Shown piece after piece: positions 6,105 to 7,488 of a stretch of DNA of 7,488 nucleotides. The notes under the pieces are model-generated. The model was not told the DNA's origin, did no database searches, and worked only from the letters and a program-made list of their open reading frames with translations. Within the stretch, counting starts at the first letter, position 1; each line of letters starts with the position of its first letter. A program made the position numbers and the translations under genes. Source of the DNA: Gammaproteobacteria bacterium (GTDB lineage Bacteria; Pseudomonadota; Gammaproteobacteria; Pseudomonadales; Pseudomonadaceae). The DNA lies in NCBI GenBank assembly GCA_012735335.1, contig JAAYHO010000101.1:1-7488 (forward strand). The letters run 5' to 3'.

Positions 6105-7241
6105 ATGCCGGACGCCTCCGACAGCCGTTTCATCAGCCCTTCACCTGACAACCCAGCGCACCTGAACATTCGGGGCGACTGGGTACTTGAACATTACGCC
6201 GAGCTGCGCAGACAGGTTGAGCAACTGCGCTGCGGCAGCAATCGCTTTACCTCCGCCGACCTGCAACAGATAGGTCAGTTGGATACCGCCGGCGGCCAAC
6301 TGCTCACCGAGCTGCTCGGCAGCGAACTGATCCAGCAACTGAGTGCCGAGCAACAGGCCCTGCCCGAAGAGCGCCGGGTCCTGCTGGCACGGATCGCCGA
6401 CAGCCTGCAGCCCCACGACCAGCCCCCAGCGCGACAGAACGCACTGCTCGAGATGCTCGGCAACCTCGGTCGCTACAGTCTGGCCCTGTACCAGCACCTC
6501 AAGGTGCTGCTGGGCTTTATCGGCATGACCCTGGCTGGCCTGATCGGCGGGCTGCTCAAACCGTCGACCTGGCGGATCACCTCCATCGTCGCGCAGATCG
6601 AGCAGATCGCCCTCAACGCCGTAGCCATCGTCGCCCTGCTGACCTTCATGGTCGGTGCAGTGATCGCCTTTCTCGGTGCGACGGTACTGGCCGACTTCGG
6701 CGCCACCATCTATACGGTGGATCTGATCGCCTTCTCCTTCCTGCGCGAGTTTGCCGTGCTGCTCACCGCGATCCTGATGGCCGGCCGCACCGCCAGCGCC
6801 TTCACCGCGCAGATCGGCTCGATGAAGGCCAACGAGGAGATCGACGCCATCCGCACCCTCGGACTGAACCCGCTGCATATCCTGGTGCTGCCCCGGGTCA
6901 TCGCCATGATGATCTCCCTGCCGGCCCTGACCTTTATCGGCATGCTGTCGGGCATCTTCGGTGGCGCGGTGGTCTGCGCCCTGGCACTGGATATCTCGCC
7001 GACCATGTTCCTCAGCATCCTGCAGCAGAACGTGGCGGTGCAGCACTTCTATCTGGGCATGTCCAAGGCACCGCTGTTTGCCTTCCTGATCGCCATCATC
7101 GGCTGTATGGAGGGCTTCAAGGTCAGCGGCAGCGCCGAGTCGGTGGGCGAGCACACCACCTCGGCGGTGGTGCAATCGATCTTCGTGGTGATCCTGCTCG
7201 ATGCCCTGGCCGCGCTGTTCTTCATGGAGATGGGCTGGTGA
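6105..7241 (+). CDS. MlaE-family lipid ABC transporter permease with N-terminal STAS (MlaB-like) domain
   Basis: This is the membrane subunit of an Mla-type ABC transporter, a family that moves phospholipids between the inner and outer membranes. The 378-aa protein has two parts. Residues about 17-105 look like a STAS/MlaB domain (NIRGDW, then LDTAGGQLL at 59-67); Thr61 in the DTAG motif matches the conserved Thr of MlaB-type STAS domains. Residues about 115-378 form the MlaE permease: hydrophobic segments at about 133-152, 168-195, 205-226, 258-292, 322-336 and 355-373, and the MlaE signature from GRTASAF (227-233) to EEIDAIRTLGLNP (244-256). A GGA lies 7 bases before the ATG, a weak ribosome site. 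It follows zapG by 32 bases and overlaps the next ATPase gene by 4. Canonical Mla systems encode MlaB separately. I give no symbol because this is a paralogue type, not clearly mlaE itself. Confidence 0.92.
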   Translation: MPDASDSRFISPSPDNPAHLNIRGDWVLEHYAELRRQVEQLRCGSNRFTSADLQQIGQLDTAGGQLLTELLGSELIQQLSAEQQALPEERRVLLARIADSLQPHDQPPARQNALLEMLGNLGRYSLALYQHLKVLLGFIGMTLAGLIGGLLKPSTWRITSIVAQIEQIALNAVAIVALLTFMVGAVIAFLGATVLADFGATIYTVDLIAFSFLREFAVLLTAILMAGRTASAFTAQIGSMKANEEIDAIRTLGLNPLHILVLPRVIAMMISLPALTFIGMLSGIFGGAVVCALALDISPTMFLSILQQNVAVQHFYLGMSKAPLFAFLIAIIGCMEGFKVSGSAESVGEHTTSAVVQSIFVVILLDALAALFFMEMGW

Positions 7242-7488
7242 GCCGGGGCGACGCACCGCTGGTGGAGATACGCGGGCTGGTCAACCGCTTCGGTCGCCAG
7301 AGCGTGCACGAGAACCTCGACCTGGATATCCAGCCGGGGGAGATTCTCGGTGTGGTCGGCGGTTCGGGCACCGGCAAGTCGGTCCTGTTGCGCTCGATCG
7401 TCGGCCTGCGCCGCCCCAACGAAGGCAGCGTCAAGGTATTCGGCGAGGAGCTGGAAAACCTCGATGAGCAGCGCCGCTCGCAGGTGGA
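7238..7488 (+). CDS. ABC transporter ATP-binding protein, MlaF-like (N-terminal 83 residues, cut by window edge)
   Basis: This is the ATPase partner of the preceding MlaE-type permease. The GTG start at 7238 overlaps the permease stop (GTGA, 4 bases), a typical sign of translational coupling and of subunits of one complex. The visible 83 residues show the first ABC strand (LVEIRGLVNRFG, 8-19) and Walker A GGSGTGKS (41-48, Lys47, Ser48), followed by LLRSIVGLRRPNEGSV (50-65). The signature motif, Walker B and the MlaF-type C-terminal tail lie outside the window. An MlaD-type (MCE) substrate-binding gene would be expected next if the system is complete. Confidence 0.93.
   Translation, partial: MSRGDAPLVEIRGLVNRFGRQSVHENLDLDIQPGEILGVVGGSGTGKSVLLRSIVGLRRPNEGSVKVFGEELENLDEQRRSQV

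Noticed and set aside
6141..7256. Long minus-strand open frame (about 370 codons) opposite the MlaE-type permease
   Set aside because: The translation is extremely rich in Gln, Asp, Gly and His with no fold pattern, and the opposite strand encodes a clear permease.

Overview
The window is a compact stretch of gammaproteobacterial core chromosome. The protein sequences and gene neighbourhood point to Pseudomonadaceae (Pseudomonas or Halopseudomonas type); the genus is inferred from remembered family sequences, not from a search. It carries cytochrome bc1 genes, the rplM-rpsI ribosomal operon, a Tas-type aldo/keto reductase, zapE, an alpha/beta hydrolase, zapG (yhcB) and the start of an MlaE/MlaF-type lipid ABC transporter. 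No phage, IS, CRISPR, tRNA or toxin-antitoxin genes are visible.

Left part, minus strand (1-2154): rplM and rpsI form a two-gene operon that ends at a strong intrinsic terminator (about 1262-1299). Downstream of it, with its own candidate sigma-70 promoter (1133-1161), comes petA (Rieske protein, Tat-exported) overlapping petB (cytochrome b, cut by the window edge). Between the rpsI terminator and the petA promoter lie three more short inverted repeats packed into 60 bp.

Middle (2155-3679): a divergent region of about 260 bp separates rplM from the plus-strand aldo/keto reductase gene tas. After tas comes a gene-free gap of about 220 bp holding two inverted-repeat structures. One is a 100-bp MITE/REP-like palindromic repeat with 18-bp perfect terminal arms. 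The other is a 14-bp-stem hairpin, probably the end of the zapE transcript.

Right part (3680-7488): zapE and an upstream alpha/beta hydrolase run on the minus strand. Divergently, zapG, a 378-aa permease with an N-terminal STAS/MlaB-like segment fused to an MlaE domain, and an MlaF-like ATPase (partial) run on the plus strand. The permease and ATPase genes overlap by 4 bp (GTGA). ZapE and ZapG both act at the division site or envelope, and MlaE/F-type proteins move phospholipids, so this half reads as a cell-envelope cluster. rplM-rpsI near zapE and zapG is also the arrangement in E. coli.

I do not see a convincing previously undescribed system. The items most worth a second look are the palindromic repeat at 3505-3604, the run of inverted repeats at 1197-1299, the C8 tract next to the zapE start, and the STAS-MlaE fusion beside zapG.
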